From positions 558,001-622,000 of the forward strand of contig JARGXX010000012.1 of assembly GCA_030374765.1 (NCBI GenBank): a DNA stretch of 64,000 nucleotides, written 5' to 3'. A program made the position numbers and the translations under genes. This DNA is from Agarophyton chilense. Taxonomy: Eukaryota; Rhodophyta; Florideophyceae; Gracilariales; Gracilariaceae. The notes below the pieces were generated by a model, which had not been told where the DNA came from, ran no database searches, and saw only the letters and a list, made by a program, of their open reading frames with translations. The first letter of the stretch is position 1, and the number at the start of each line of letters is the position of its first letter. Positions 30,406-40,893 of the stretch are shown here, piece after piece.

Positions 30406-32181
30406 ATGGCAGCTCGTCATGATAAGAGCGCGTCCGACACCGGGTCTCCGGAAACCAACACACCTTCACCAAGGATCCCACGCACGCTCTTCGCATCCGA
30501 TTCCAACCACAGCACACCAACACGTACCATGTCCAACCCCGACCGTCATAACACATCCGCGACTCCCGCCCTTGGCGGTTCCACCGGCTTCCGGTCCGCG
30601 CCCCACCCTGGGGATGTTACCAACCTCGCGTACGAAGACCGCCGTATTGGCGCCCGCTTTCGCGGACAGGCGGACCCACCGCAGTGGCCGACCTACGACG
30701 CTCTTGTGGGTGCAAATCCGAGAACTCGGCATGGCTCCGCGATGTTGCGGTATGCGCCTTGGTTTCACCCATTGGCTGTCCGCGACGAGGATTTGATCCA
30801 ATCCTACACCGATAATTCGGAGATGCTCCCGGGCGATCTGCCCGGCGTGGTGACCATGTCCTGGGATTGGCGTAATCGCATCGCCATCCCGGTAAACCAC
30901 ATACTCCGCCGACGCGGTGAATCCTCTGCGGAGGCTCAGGCCGCGCTTGTGCGGATCGCTTATCTCAGGCACCATCGGGCACCTTTCGAGTTCCCGATAC
31001 CGCCAAAGGTCGAATTCGACGTCCACCTTTACCGCACTCGCGGGGAAATGTCGTACTGTGACCGTCTTAACGGATTGGAAACCCTCGCTTGGAGGGGCAC
31101 ACCGATCGCTCGGCAAGAAGCCCTTTGCTGGGCACGACCGATTCTTCGGGCAGAGTTCCGCTACCAACCGCGGCAGTCGCGCTCGAACTTCCTTCAGAAC
31201 TTCATCCGCGATGAGCGGCGTTGGCGGGCCCGGACCGGGTATTTCGTACCGTACCAGAACATGGAGATTGAGCGCATCGCGCCTGCTCACCGACGTGGTC
31301 GGTACGTCAGTCTCCCAGACTGGTGGTCCTCCTTGGAGGCGTGCTGGGGTTGCTTCATTGAGCTGCCCCCAGTCTTCACCTATGTAGGGTCGTCGTTCTT
31401 GAACGATCCCCAGTCGGGGTGGTGGTCCGTCGTGGTAAGCGAATGGGCCGTCCGCACTGCGGCTTTTATCCTCGCTGAGGCGTACGACCAATACCGATTG
31501 TGGTACGTGCCACCGCGTGTGCGGGCTGCGATCCGCCGTTTGGACATGCGCATCCCCCTCGGGGGCGAGGCGAACGAAGAAGAGATGCTGGGCCTCCTCG
31601 ACTTTGTGGAGGGGGTCCAGTGGGATGAGGTCCCGCTGGAGAACTCCCAACGCATTCAACCGCGTCGCGGGTCTGGCCCCGGATTCGGGAGGAATACCGC
31701 GCTAGCGGGGGATTTCATCTACTTCGAGCCCTGGGATTACCACGAGATCAGCCGCGAGGAAGCGGAAGCCAACCGGTATGCGCCGCGTGAAGTCCCGGCC
31801 GACCACCCGCGAGGGTATGTCGACTCGAGCGACTATTACAGCGACTATGCGGATGGTGACCCGATGGTCGACAACGAACCGGAGGATCCGGGTTACGCTC
31901 CGATGGAGGGTGACGAGTCCGGCGAGGCCGGTGAGGAATCCGTTGAATACGGTGGTGCGGCTCCATCCGGGGCTGCTGATGCCGTGCGAACGGATTCCTA
32001 TCCGACTCCATCGGTGGCGGGCCCGCCCGCCACCGCCGCTGGCACGGATCGGGGCGAGGTCATCGCGCGCTTCCTTCGGGAGGTGGGGCTTCGCCCTTCC
32101 GAGATCTCGGGTGCTGTGGCCGCCATGCGGGATGCCTTTGCCAACCACCTGGGCGGGGGTCCACCTCGTGCGGAGGAATGA
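30406..32181 (+). CDS. Element 2 antisense gene, intact ORF of about 591 aa
   Basis: The open frame extends back into the LTR; ATG 30406 (GGCATGG) is the first good start outside it, with ATG 30529 an alternative. Residues 1-95 are Ser/Thr/Pro-rich and probably disordered. Residues about 115-430 form a Trp/Tyr/Arg-rich, apparently globular core: APWFHPLAVRDEDLIQSY, MLPGDLPG, LRRRGES, FDVHLYRTRGEMSY, CWARPILRAEFRY, YFVPYQNMEIERI, LPDWWSSLEACWGCF, SSFLNDPQSGWWSVVVSEWAVR, QYRLWYVPPRVR, QWDEVPLEN. An acidic, Tyr-rich stretch follows (SSDYYSDYADGDPMVDNEPED). The C-terminal 35 residues form an amphipathic helix (IARFLREVGLRPSEISGAVAAM). I see no membrane segment, signal peptide or known catalytic motif. 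Homologues lie at the same place in elements 1 and 3. Function unknown; envelope, silencing-suppressor or packaging roles are only guesses. Confidence 0.88.
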   Translation: MAARHDKSASDTGSPETNTPSPRIPRTLFASDSNHSTPTRTMSNPDRHNTSATPALGGSTGFRSAPHPGDVTNLAYEDRRIGARFRGQADPPQWPTYDALVGANPRTRHGSAMLRYAPWFHPLAVRDEDLIQSYTDNSEMLPGDLPGVVTMSWDWRNRIAIPVNHILRRRGESSAEAQAALVRIAYLRHHRAPFEFPIPPKVEFDVHLYRTRGEMSYCDRLNGLETLAWRGTPIARQEALCWARPILRAEFRYQPRQSRSNFLQNFIRDERRWRARTGYFVPYQNMEIERIAPAHRRGRYVSLPDWWSSLEACWGCFIELPPVFTYVGSSFLNDPQSGWWSVVVSEWAVRTAAFILAEAYDQYRLWYVPPRVRAAIRRLDMRIPLGGEANEEEMLGLLDFVEGVQWDEVPLENSQRIQPRRGSGPGFGRNTALAGDFIYFEPWDYHEISREEAEANRYAPREVPADHPRGYVDSSDYYSDYADGDPMVDNEPEDPGYAPMEGDESGEAGEESVEYGGAAPSGAADAVRTDSYPTPSVAGPPATAAGTDRGEVIARFLREVGLRPSEISGAVAAMRDAFANHLGGGPPRAEE

Positions 32182-32241
32182 CCGGAGCTTCCGGTAGAAT
32201 GTAGGGCGGCGCCACTATGGCGCCCTTGCCAGTAGTGAGAA

Positions 32242-32252
32242 ATAAAAAAAGA
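32242..32252 (+). terminator. Possible poly(A) signal of the antisense gene
   Basis: An AATAAA motif in an A-rich stretch 60 bp after the stop codon of the antisense ORF. Position fits a polyadenylation signal; motif alone is weak evidence. Confidence 0.35.
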
Positions 32253-32559
32253 AGAGGGTCGCCTTTACGACGCCCTTTCCCAATTCCACTTCTTTCTTTC
32301 TGGTGTACCGGCCTTCAACCGGGGTTCCGGCGTTGCAGGGAACCAGCCTAGCTGGGAGTTCCGTGTTTAGCGGTGGGCGCTTCGCGCGCGGACCAGGTAA
32401 CTGGCACGACCACCAACGACGTTGGGATAGCGTGAGCGGTTGCTTCCTTCCACGCGTTGGGGCATGGACGGAGATGGCGCGTGGCCCGATCAGCCATTCC
32501 ATTCCGTGTTCACGGTTTATCCCTCTTGGGCGTTTACCAGCGTGGCTGGGAGTGCGGTC

Positions 32560-33389
32560 TCCACAAGGCGGTGGTATCGCATTACCGCGGAGCGCGGGAT
32601 GTGCTCGATGGGCTCTGGGGTGTCCCATTTCGGCCCCTATCCGTACCAGCGGGTCCGGTACTGGAGTACCCCGTGTTCATCGTAGCTATGTCCGACGATT
32701 CGGTCGAGGACGTACTCCTGCACGTAAACTTGCCGGCCTTGCCGGGTGGTGGTGACCCGAGCCTCAGCGCCGCGTGGTGCTGGGCTCGTTGTCGCCTGTT
32801 CCGGGTCACCCGGTTTGTCATTCCGCTCTGCGGTTGTTGCCGGGTTGCCGGGGCTGCCGTACCGCTTCGCGGAAGTTGCCAGCGTGGCCGGGTTGTGTTT
32901 CCGCTGGGCGGTAGGGGCTTCCCTGAAGTCCGCCCTTACCGCGAGTTTGCGGGGGTCCTTCCGTCTTGGTGACGGTTCGCCGGAGGCCTCCGCTTGATTT
33001 GCGGCATGCGGCGTTCCCATTGGTGGGCAGTTTCCGCTGTGCGGTGCGCCGTGGGCGGTGAGTGGTTCACCGTCCCGGCGATCCGCCTCCGCGGGGTGGC
33101 TGTCAGCCAATGACCGGGATTCCGGGTGCCCATTGGTCCGATCTCCCGCCCGAGTCACGTGACCTTGAGGACGGGTGGTCGGGCCGTCGCGGACGGTTGG
33201 CTCCGATTGTTCGGCAAGGGAGGCGGTTTTAGACTTGTCGTTGCGCCCCTTTTCCCCAATGGGGTTCCTACCGTTCTCAACGGAGTGGCTCGCTAGACCT
33301 GCTTGCGCAGCGTCCGCCGGAGTACCGGTATCGACCGAAACGCTCGGTGTGCGACCGCGAATGTGCGTGGAGCCCTTAGTTGCTTCCAC
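32560..33389 (-). CDS. Element 2 linker and chromodomain region
   Basis: A roughly 200-residue hydrophilic segment rich in Ala, Pro, Arg, Glu and Ser precedes a chromodomain with YVQEYVLDRIVGH, then LQYRTRWYG, then TPEPIEHI. It corresponds to the element 1 region and would tether integrase to chromatin. The long disordered linker is shared by both elements though its sequence is not. Confidence 0.75.
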
Positions 33390-33434
33390 GCGATGCGGAG
33401 CGTCCGTAGGGTCTCGCTTCCCGGCTTCGGGTCT

Positions 33435-36400
33435 TCAAGCGCCTTGGTTCCCCTTGCGGGGTTGCGTGGCGGTCGGGTTGACCGCCGCGTCCCGCGGGAG
33501 CGGAGTGGCGTCCGGCGACGATGCTGTATGCCCGCTCGGGGGCCTTGCCCGGGGTGTCCGGTTAAACTTCCGTTGCGACGGCGATGCTTCCGCGATTGAG
33601 CGGGTCCCCTCCCCCTCCTTAGACGGAGCGACTGGTGATGGTGGGCTAACCGCATGGCGGGTATAAATACCGCTGCGCGGCGCCCGTAAGGGTAGCTGGC
33701 CGCGAGGGCCAGGTGTTTCCGGCATTGCCGGTGGTTCCGATAAAGTCGGTATATCGGAGAGACCCCGTGAGGGGTGCGGTACCACGGCGGGGCGTGGTGC
33801 CACCGTTGTACCCGTGGTATCCGAGGCCGTTTCGACGGGGGCTGATGCGTTTTCCGCCTGCGGCGGTGGGGCGGCTACGATGCGGTCTTGTGAAAGACGT
33901 TCGTGGTCGCCATTCTTGTCCACCACAACGGTGCCGGGGAGGGAGGACACGACCCGGAACGGACCTTCAGCGACAGGCGAGAGCTTGTGACGCTTGTCGG
34001 TCCGGGGGTTGTAGTACTCCCGGCGAACGAACACGTAGGTTCCCGGCTTGGGCGGTGCCGGTAGTGGTCCGCGTAAGCGGTTATCAAATTCCTGCTTGTA
34101 GGTGGCCTGGGCACGTTCCATGGACTTCCGGGCGACCGGTACGAGCTTGGTAAGCCAGTTCTTCCACTTGAGGCGGTGTTGACCCACGGATGGGAAAGAG
34201 TTGACCCTGTGTTGGGGTTCGACCGCCACTGGCGGGGGTGTCCTGGAGAGCACAAGCTCGAAGGGAGTCAGACCGGTTGTCCGGTGAACCTGCGTGTTGT
34301 AGGCGTAGGTGATAGCATCAGAATAAATGTCCCACGTCATTGGGTGATCGGATACGTAGGAGCGTGGCGACGCGAGTAGGGTACGGTTGAAGCGTTCCAC
34401 CTGCCCGTTTGTTTGCGGGTGGTAGGTGGTAGTAAACAGGTTCTTGACGTCGAGGATGCGGCAGACGTCCTGAAAGAACTTAGAGGCGAACTGCTTACCG
34501 TTATCGGATAGAACCTCTATCGGAGGGCCATAAACGAACGCCCAGTGCGTAACGAAGGCGTTCGCAACCGTGAAAGCGGTGATCTTCCGTAAAGGTACGA
34601 TGCGCACCAGCTTCGAAAAGCGGTCAGTGATAACCAAGAGGAACTTGTTTCCCTTGCGCGTCTTGAGTAGAGGCCCGAGAATGTCGATTGCGACAAACTC
34701 GAGGGGCGCCCTTGCGGGGAAAAGCTTCATCCATTTGGAGTGCTTCCGGAGTTTCACCCGGTTCTTTGCGTATTGGGCGCAGAACTGCACCGTAGCGTAG
34801 CAATCAACCGCCATAGTGGGCCAATAAAAGTCCCTTCGCAGGGTTAGATAAAGTTTTCTCCCACCGGAGTGTCCCCCGAAGGTCGGGTAGTGTGAGAGGT
34901 GGAGCACCCTGGTTTGCAGGGTGTGGGGGACCACGATCTGGGATCGGTGATCCACCGTCCGGACGAGGTAACCGATGTCGTTTACCTCGAACGGGAGGTC
35001 CTCTCCACCGTTTAGGCGGGCCCGTATGCGCGTGCAGAACGGGTCGCCGAACTGTTCTCGGATCATCTCCGCGGTGGAGATGGGTACAAAGGTCCCGGGT
35101 ACAGATGTTTCATTCTCGCGCGCTGCGAGTAGCTCATCCATTTCCATGGTGTCTTCCCTGGTTTCGGGCCAATCCGACTCCGTCGTTGTTTCCCCTTCCA
35201 AGGTAAAGCACGGGAGCTCGTCGACCTCCGGGTCGGCAAGTGCTTCACCTGTCGTAGGAAATCGATAGAGGGCGTCTGCTTGGGTGTTCTGGACACCCTT
35301 TTTGTAGACGACCTCGAAGTCGAATTCCGCTAAGCGGAGGCGCCACCGCATTAAGCGGCCAGAAGGATCTGCGATGTTCAGCAGCCACCTCAACGAGGCA
35401 TGGTCCGTGTACACGGTGAAATGAACGCCCATGAGGTATGGGCGCAGAGTGGATAGGGCCCAGACCACTGCGAGGCACTCCTTCTCGGAGACCGAGTAGT
35501 TGCGCTCGTGGACGTTCAGCGTGCGGGACCAATAGCCAATTGGTTTGCGCTCCCCCTCGGGGGTGGTTTGGAACAGTGCGCAGCCCACCTGGTGGTCGCT
35601 GGCGTCGGTGTCGATGGAGTAGTGAAGCCCAGGTTTGGGCAAGGATAGGATGGGAGCTGTCGTAACTGCATTAATCAAGGAGCGAAAAGATTCCGACTGA
35701 TCGGTGGTAAATGGCGCAAGCTTCGGTGGCTGGTCCTTCCGCAGTAGCGCGTTTAGCGGAGCGGCGATATCCGAAACACTCGGTATAAACCGTCGATAGA
35801 CGTTGACCAGACCTAAAAAGGATCGGAGCTCCGTTTGAGTACGGGGCTCCTTCGCCTCGCAGAGCGACTTGATACGAACTTGTTCGATCATTAACCGTCC
35901 TGGACGGATGAAGTGCCCGAGATACTTCACCGTGTCGGTGAAGAACTCGCACTTACTCAACTTGAGGGTTATTCCTGCGTCTCGCAGTATGGTCATCACG
36001 TCCCGCACGTGGGTCAGGTGATCGTCCAGGTTTCTGGAAAAGACAATGATGTCGTCCAAGTAGACAAGGCACGTGCGCCACTTGAAACGCGACATCAGTA
36101 TGTCTATTGCCCATTGAAAAGTGGCCGGTGCATTGGTTAAACCAAACGGCATCCGCTTGAAGCGGTAGGAACCCGAGTGGCAAACAAACGCGGTTTTGTC
36201 TCGGTCCTCTTCCCGGACTGGGACTTGCCAGTAGCCCCAGTTAGCATCCAGAGCCGTAAACACGGTAGCGTCCCCGAGCGAGTCTATACACTCGTCCATG
36301 CGCGGAATCGGGTAGGTGTCCCTCACGGTGACGGCATTGAGGCGGCTCTAGTCAACGCAAAACCGCCACGTGCCGTCAGCCTTGAGGGCCAGCACCACCG

Positions 36401-37759
36401 GTGAAGCCCAAGGAGATTGGGCGGGCTCGATGACTCCAGCACGGAGCATCTTGTCCACCTGAAATTCTTCCTCCTCCCGAGCTTTCGGTCCCGCCCTGTA
36501 AGGGGGTTGTGCAACCGGACGTGCGTCCGGTAGCAAGTCTATCCGATGTTCGGTTGTATTGATCTCACCCAGTGAGCCGTCCCACATTGTGGTAAACTCG
36601 CGTAGCATTCCGCGTAAGCGGTCCCGGTGTGAGACCGGTACATGACTCAGGTCCAGGTCCTCGAGGGCCTTGATCGGGTCTATCTTATCGTAGCTCGTAG
36701 GCTGTGCCCTGGTGTCAGGTGTGGGAACCGACGAGGTCGGAAATGCATCCGTCTTGACGGTTTTATCGAGCGCCAACTGCTGTGCCTCCCCGGAGGTTTC
36801 TGCACCGGGTACCGGGAGACCATCCTCGGTAGAGGAAGTTATTCCGAGTACTTCGGCAGCCGTCACCTTTGTAGGGAGCATCGCGAGCGGGGGCGGCGTC
36901 ACAGACCCAATGACTTGGTTCTTTGCCAGCGTCTGGGGAGCCTTTCCCAGATTGGCAACCAACACCCTGAAAGGGGAATTCAGCGTGACTTGCACGATTC
37001 CGTTCGCAACGGTTAACTGAAAATTCTCGTACAACGAGGGCAAGGGCTGAACAACCCGAAGACCGTGTTGACGGGAATTGACTGAAACCATAACCTGGCT
37101 CTCCGGGGGTATGGTGACTGACGAGGCAACGCGTAGCTTCGTAGAATCCCGGTTCGCCGGTGTGGGTTCCTGCGCAGCAGGTAGAGGAACGTGTTTCCTC
37201 GATGCCCGCTTCAGCGGTTGACGAACAATGGGGACGGTCAATCCGTCCTCAAGTTCCACCTGCTTAAGGCGTGGGCGGATGGCGTCGACAAACCTGTCGC
37301 AGTAGTCACATCCCAGTATAACTGGCGCGGCCAGCGAGAGGCACACAATAAAAGTTAGTTTAACCACCATCTGCCCTAGCCTGACGACCAGGTCGATCAC
37401 ACAACCGTTTTCAACGGGTTGTTATTGGCGTCTGAGATGTCGGGTACCGTTTCAGAACGGATGAGTGACCGCAATGGCGGGGGTAAAACCGATTCCACAA
37501 TAAAGTTCGGCCCAGCACCTGTATCCAGGACAGTGAGATATCTCACCATAAACTGCGTGTGCAGACCAAGGTCAGCGTAAACCTTGTAGTTACGCTTGGC
37601 AATTACCAAGACTCTATCCGGGATCCGGTTATTTCTAATCCGTATCCACGGTCGACGCAAAACACCGAGGTGTTTAGATTCCGCGTCTGCGGTGTCCTTC
37701 CTTGTCAGGATTTCCACCGGGGAGCGAGGCATCGGCGCCTCGGGCGTCGTCAGCCTCAA
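33435..37759 (-). CDS. pol: Element 2 pol region: protease, RT, RNase H, integrase
   Basis: Protease (VLDTGAGPNFI) near 37530, RT with FTALDANWGYWQV and YLDDIIVFS near 36050-36250, RNase H with YSIDTDAS and HTDHASLRWLL near 35370-35620, integrase with HHCC-type and DDE-type blocks (VAIDILGPL, LSDNGKQFASKFF, GQVERFNR) near 34380-34880 and a GPFRVVS module near 33950. Order and wording closely follow element 1. The C-terminal tail is a Pro-rich linker. The region is nearly open with few breaks. Confidence 0.92.
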
Positions 37760-37794
37760 CTCTGAGGACGCCTCTCCCGAAGGGGAGACTCCCT

Positions 37795-39915
37795 CTATTC
37801 TTTTCCCTGTACAGGGTCCTGGCCGGGCGAAGGCCCGACGTCCTCGGCAACGAGTGCATGATTCCGTTGCACGGTAGCTACCGCAGGAGCGGGTTGAGAT
37901 CCACCAGCGTGGTTTGGCGCTGGTGCGGCGCGTGCCGGCTGAGCCGGTTTGTACCGAGAATTCGGAGTGTGAGCCAATGCGTTGGGGAAGTCCGTCTTCG
38001 CGCGGAGATATGACGTAAGTGGTACGGAGCCCTTCTCCTGCCGAGAGAGGATTTCGTAATTATCCACCACTCGCGCCATATCGCGTAGCGATAAAAGGAA
38101 TTGCGGGGAGGTGTGCCCGCGCTCGTAGCACAAGTGGCACACCAACGTCACTCCCGCGTTTCGCGGTACGGCATTCCGAGCATCGGTGCATCTTCCGGGT
38201 TCCCGGTTTCCAACCCATCCACGGTGCTGACTTCGTGTCATTCCGTTTGAGTACGGCATACGGGGGGCCGGAGTGCGGCGGTCATTTAGATAGAAGACCT
38301 GCCCGTTCCCCGTGTCCCTTGCGGTTGAGTCAACCGAGCCATCCTTCGTAGACGGTAATTCCGTTGTCGGAATAGATAAACCATCGTGATGGATGACATT
38401 CATATTGTCATAACCCTTTTTGGGGATGCCATCCGTCGCAAATGACGGTGAAGAAGAGTCTGACTCAAGCAGCAATGCTTTAGCGGCCTTCGACCGGGTT
38501 CCCGAATTGCGTGCACGTAGTGCATCTCCCTCTGCGCGGGCAAACTGTACGAGTTCAAGGTAGGTCACCTTCGGCTCTTGTTCCCTGTAACGGGCGACAA
38601 GAGTCTTGATGGCTGGATCCAAGCCATCAATGAAAATCGTACAGCGTTCCCCAGCGGGGTATACATTACCACAACGGTGGAAAGCCTTATTCAGACGTAC
38701 CGAGTAATCGGTCTCGAGCTCGCTAGAGCGTTGTCGAGTGTCTCGCAAAGCGAGTATCGCCGCTTGTATCGCGGATTTGGTTGCGTAGGAACGCAAAAGG
38801 TACTGCACGGCCTCGGGCCAGCAGGTCACACCTCCTTCGGAGGTTTGCGACCAGCCCCGAACCGACAAAAACTGATCTTCAGCGACACCCCATAGACAGT
38901 AGGGTAGCGCCACGTAGGCTTGTCCTTCGTTCATTCCGAGTATATCGGCTTCCGCTACAAAGCAGTGTAGGAAATCCAAGACCACAATTGAATCATCCCC
39001 AGTAAACGACTGGTTACGAAGTGAAAGCTGCATCCGCTTGATGCAGTCTTTCACTTTACCCGTGTCACGCGGTGTCCTACCTAAAGAGGAATCTTCTAGC
39101 CGGTAATACCGGTAGGACAGGAGTGTCCTGTACAGAGGGTTGGTGGGCTTAAAGGGTTTGAGGCCCGGATGTCGCCGACCCTTCGGGCGCGACCGGATGG
39201 CCCCGTAGGTGGCAGAGGACCGCTTTGAGCGGGAAGAGCGCCCATAAGGATCCTGTGGGTCATCGCTCACCGACGAATCGGAACTCTCCGAGTCACTCGG
39301 TTTACCGTACGACTCAGATGATGAGTCGGACGGGTGTCCGTTCTTACGGTTAGAATCCCGGTTCTTCCGGTTCTTCCGGTTCCGCGACTGGGTCTCTCGA
39401 TGAGAGACAACCGGTCTAGCCGCGTTCGCGGGCGAGGTTAACGTCCTCTCGACCGACTCAAGTCGGATTCGGAGACGCTCGAAGCGATTCTCCATACCTT
39501 CTGCGAAGGAAGACGGAGCGCCAAAACACTCAAGTAGTGTATTGACGTCCGACCGCAATACGCGGATATCCTCGGCTAACTCACTTGTAGGGGGGTTAAT
39601 GAGGCTTCCTCGTAAAGAGGTGAACTCCCTCGAGAGGGTATTGTAAGCAGCCCGCAGGGAGCGGAGCTGCTCTTCCAAGCGTACAATCCGCGCTTGGTCG
39701 ACCAACCGCAGAGGCGGAGAAACCACTGTTGCGAAGGTCGTTAACCCGGAATCGGGCTGCGGGTCTTCATTGCCGCTGACCGGTATCTCCCGGGAATCCG
39801 GTGTTAGAGCCAGGGCCTGTGGAACATTAGTGCCCCTGGCATCACCGCTTTGGCGGAAACGGCTGCGTGTTGCAGGAGGCTCCATGCTAGGCGGTTTCCT
39901 TGGCATTGGCCACAC
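37795..39915 (-). CDS. gag: Element 2 gag polyprotein
   Basis: An ORF of about 700 codons; the likely ATG is at 39906 (MPRKPPSMEPP). It has a coiled-coil-like N-terminal part (RIVRLEEQLRSLRAAYNTL), a Ser/Arg-rich linker, the capsid-like core (VLDFLHCFVAEADILGM, YLLRSYATKSAIQAAILALR, YSVRLNKAFHRCGN) and a Cys/His patch (CHLCYERGHTS) near the end. Protease lies in the -1 frame; the stop is followed within two bases by the same GGGAG-T-CTCCC-ctt.-GGGAG stem-loop as element 1. The coding sequence is packed with short perfect hairpins. Confidence 0.9.
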   Translation of the reverse strand: MWPMPRKPPSMEPPATRSRFRQSGDARGTNVPQALALTPDSREIPVSGNEDPQPDSGLTTFATVVSPPLRLVDQARIVRLEEQLRSLRAAYNTLSREFTSLRGSLINPPTSELAEDIRVLRSDVNTLLECFGAPSSFAEGMENRFERLRIRLESVERTLTSPANAARPVVSHRETQSRNRKNRKNRDSNRKNGHPSDSSSESYGKPSDSESSDSSVSDDPQDPYGRSSRSKRSSATYGAIRSRPKGRRHPGLKPFKPTNPLYRTLLSYRYYRLEDSSLGRTPRDTGKVKDCIKRMQLSLRNQSFTGDDSIVVLDFLHCFVAEADILGMNEGQAYVALPYCLWGVAEDQFLSVRGWSQTSEGGVTCWPEAVQYLLRSYATKSAIQAAILALRDTRQRSSELETDYSVRLNKAFHRCGNVYPAGERCTIFIDGLDPAIKTLVARYREQEPKVTYLELVQFARAEGDALRARNSGTRSKAAKALLLESDSSSPSFATDGIPKKGYDNMNVIHHDGLSIPTTELPSTKDGSVDSTARDTGNGQVFYLNDRRTPAPRMPYSNGMTRSQHRGWVGNREPGRCTDARNAVPRNAGVTLVCHLCYERGHTSPQFLLSLRDMARVVDNYEILSRQEKGSVPLTSYLRAKTDFPNALAHTPNSRYKPAQPARAAPAPNHAGGSQPAPAVATVQRNHALVAEDVGPSPGQDPVQGKE

Positions 39916-40029
39916 CGTCTCGACGGAAGAATCGAAAGCAAACCGGTGAGACCGGAGAAAACCCGTTAAACGTAAAACAACCTCAGAGAGGACACAAGCG
40001 GTCTTGACTTCTAAGTCGGGAGACCAATT

Positions 40030-40893
40030 TGTAGGACAATGTTCCTAAGGGGGAAAACCTACGAAGACGTCCGGATCTTCCTCTCACGAGGTAACCGGCG
40101 CGGTAGAGCCCTCCCAGGGATCGGCGCGCAATGCCGGGTGTAAGCCGGAGCCGGACCGTCGCGACGGGCGCAGGGAGGCTGAAAGAAGCCGAGAATATCC
40201 GCTGAAGCGGTGCTTGCCTATCCTCTTAGGAGGCAAAACCCACGAGAGTGGCGAGCACGACAGGTGTCAGTGCGAGCCGCAAGAGCGGGAATTGCCCAAT
40301 GAAGGGGAGGAAAAGGGAAGGAAAATGGGAACGGAGGCAAGAGGGCGAGGTTGACCACGAGTCGCGAGAGGGGACTCGGGAATAGCCGGCACTGCTGGGT
40401 GTAGCAAACTGTATACACGGGCGGAACCACGAAAGTGGGAATAGATACCCAACACACGAAGGCTGCTTGAACGTCCAAGGGGGTTGGGAAGCCGTGCACC
40501 ACGGGAAATCCCTCCGTAAGGAGTTGTATATCCGCGCAGGCGGTTCGACCCAGAGCCAAGATCTGGAAGACCAAGATCACCCTTGTTGGGCAGACTTTAC
40601 TGGACCGGCGGCCGCGAGGCCGGCGGCCTAAGTACTGTAGTCACCGTAGAATAGAATAAATAAAGTCTATCCTAAATTGCTAAATGTCCGTCTAACAAAG
40701 GGCCCAATCTGGCGGCCACGTGTCGCGCGGGCGCTGTGGCCACGTGTATGGCACCCGGTCCCGCCGGTGCATCACCGGCGTTCCGGCCATCGCCGTGAAA
40801 ACGGATTACTCCTACTCATAACGAGGTTGCACGCCGGAGGCTCCGGAAAAAACTTAAGTCCCCAAAAACGTCCCTGGAGGACGTTGCTCTTCA
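40030..40893 (-). repeat. 5' LTR of element 2
   Basis: 864 bp, followed outward with no gap by an inverted partial copy of itself. Primer site lies three bases inside. Confidence 0.92.

Larger units (their letters stand above)
29496..40893 (-). mobile_element. Element 2: Ty3/gypsy chromodomain LTR retrotransposon, nearly whole
   Basis: An 11.4-kb relative of element 1 on the minus strand. LTRs: 5' LTR 40030-40893, 3' LTR 29496-30358 (864 and 863 bp). Primer site 40009-40026; purine tract 30359-30370 (reverse). Parts: gag 37795-39915, protease to integrase 33435-37759, linker plus chromodomain about 32560-33389, and a fully open antisense gene 30406-32181 on the plus strand. The LTRs differ at about 15 sites by eye (near 2%), so it is fairly young. 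It looks almost whole with a few breaks. The five bases flanking the two ends do not match, so the insertion was rearranged afterwards. Confidence 0.92.

Noticed and set aside
30466-31659. A 397-codon minus-strand ORF inside the element 2 antisense gene
   Set aside because: It is the shadow frame of the plus-strand gene, whose blocks, not these, are conserved in elements 1 and 3.
33175-33666. Plus-strand ORFs over the element 2 linker
   Set aside because: GC-rich shadow frames of the minus-strand linker; not conserved in element 1.
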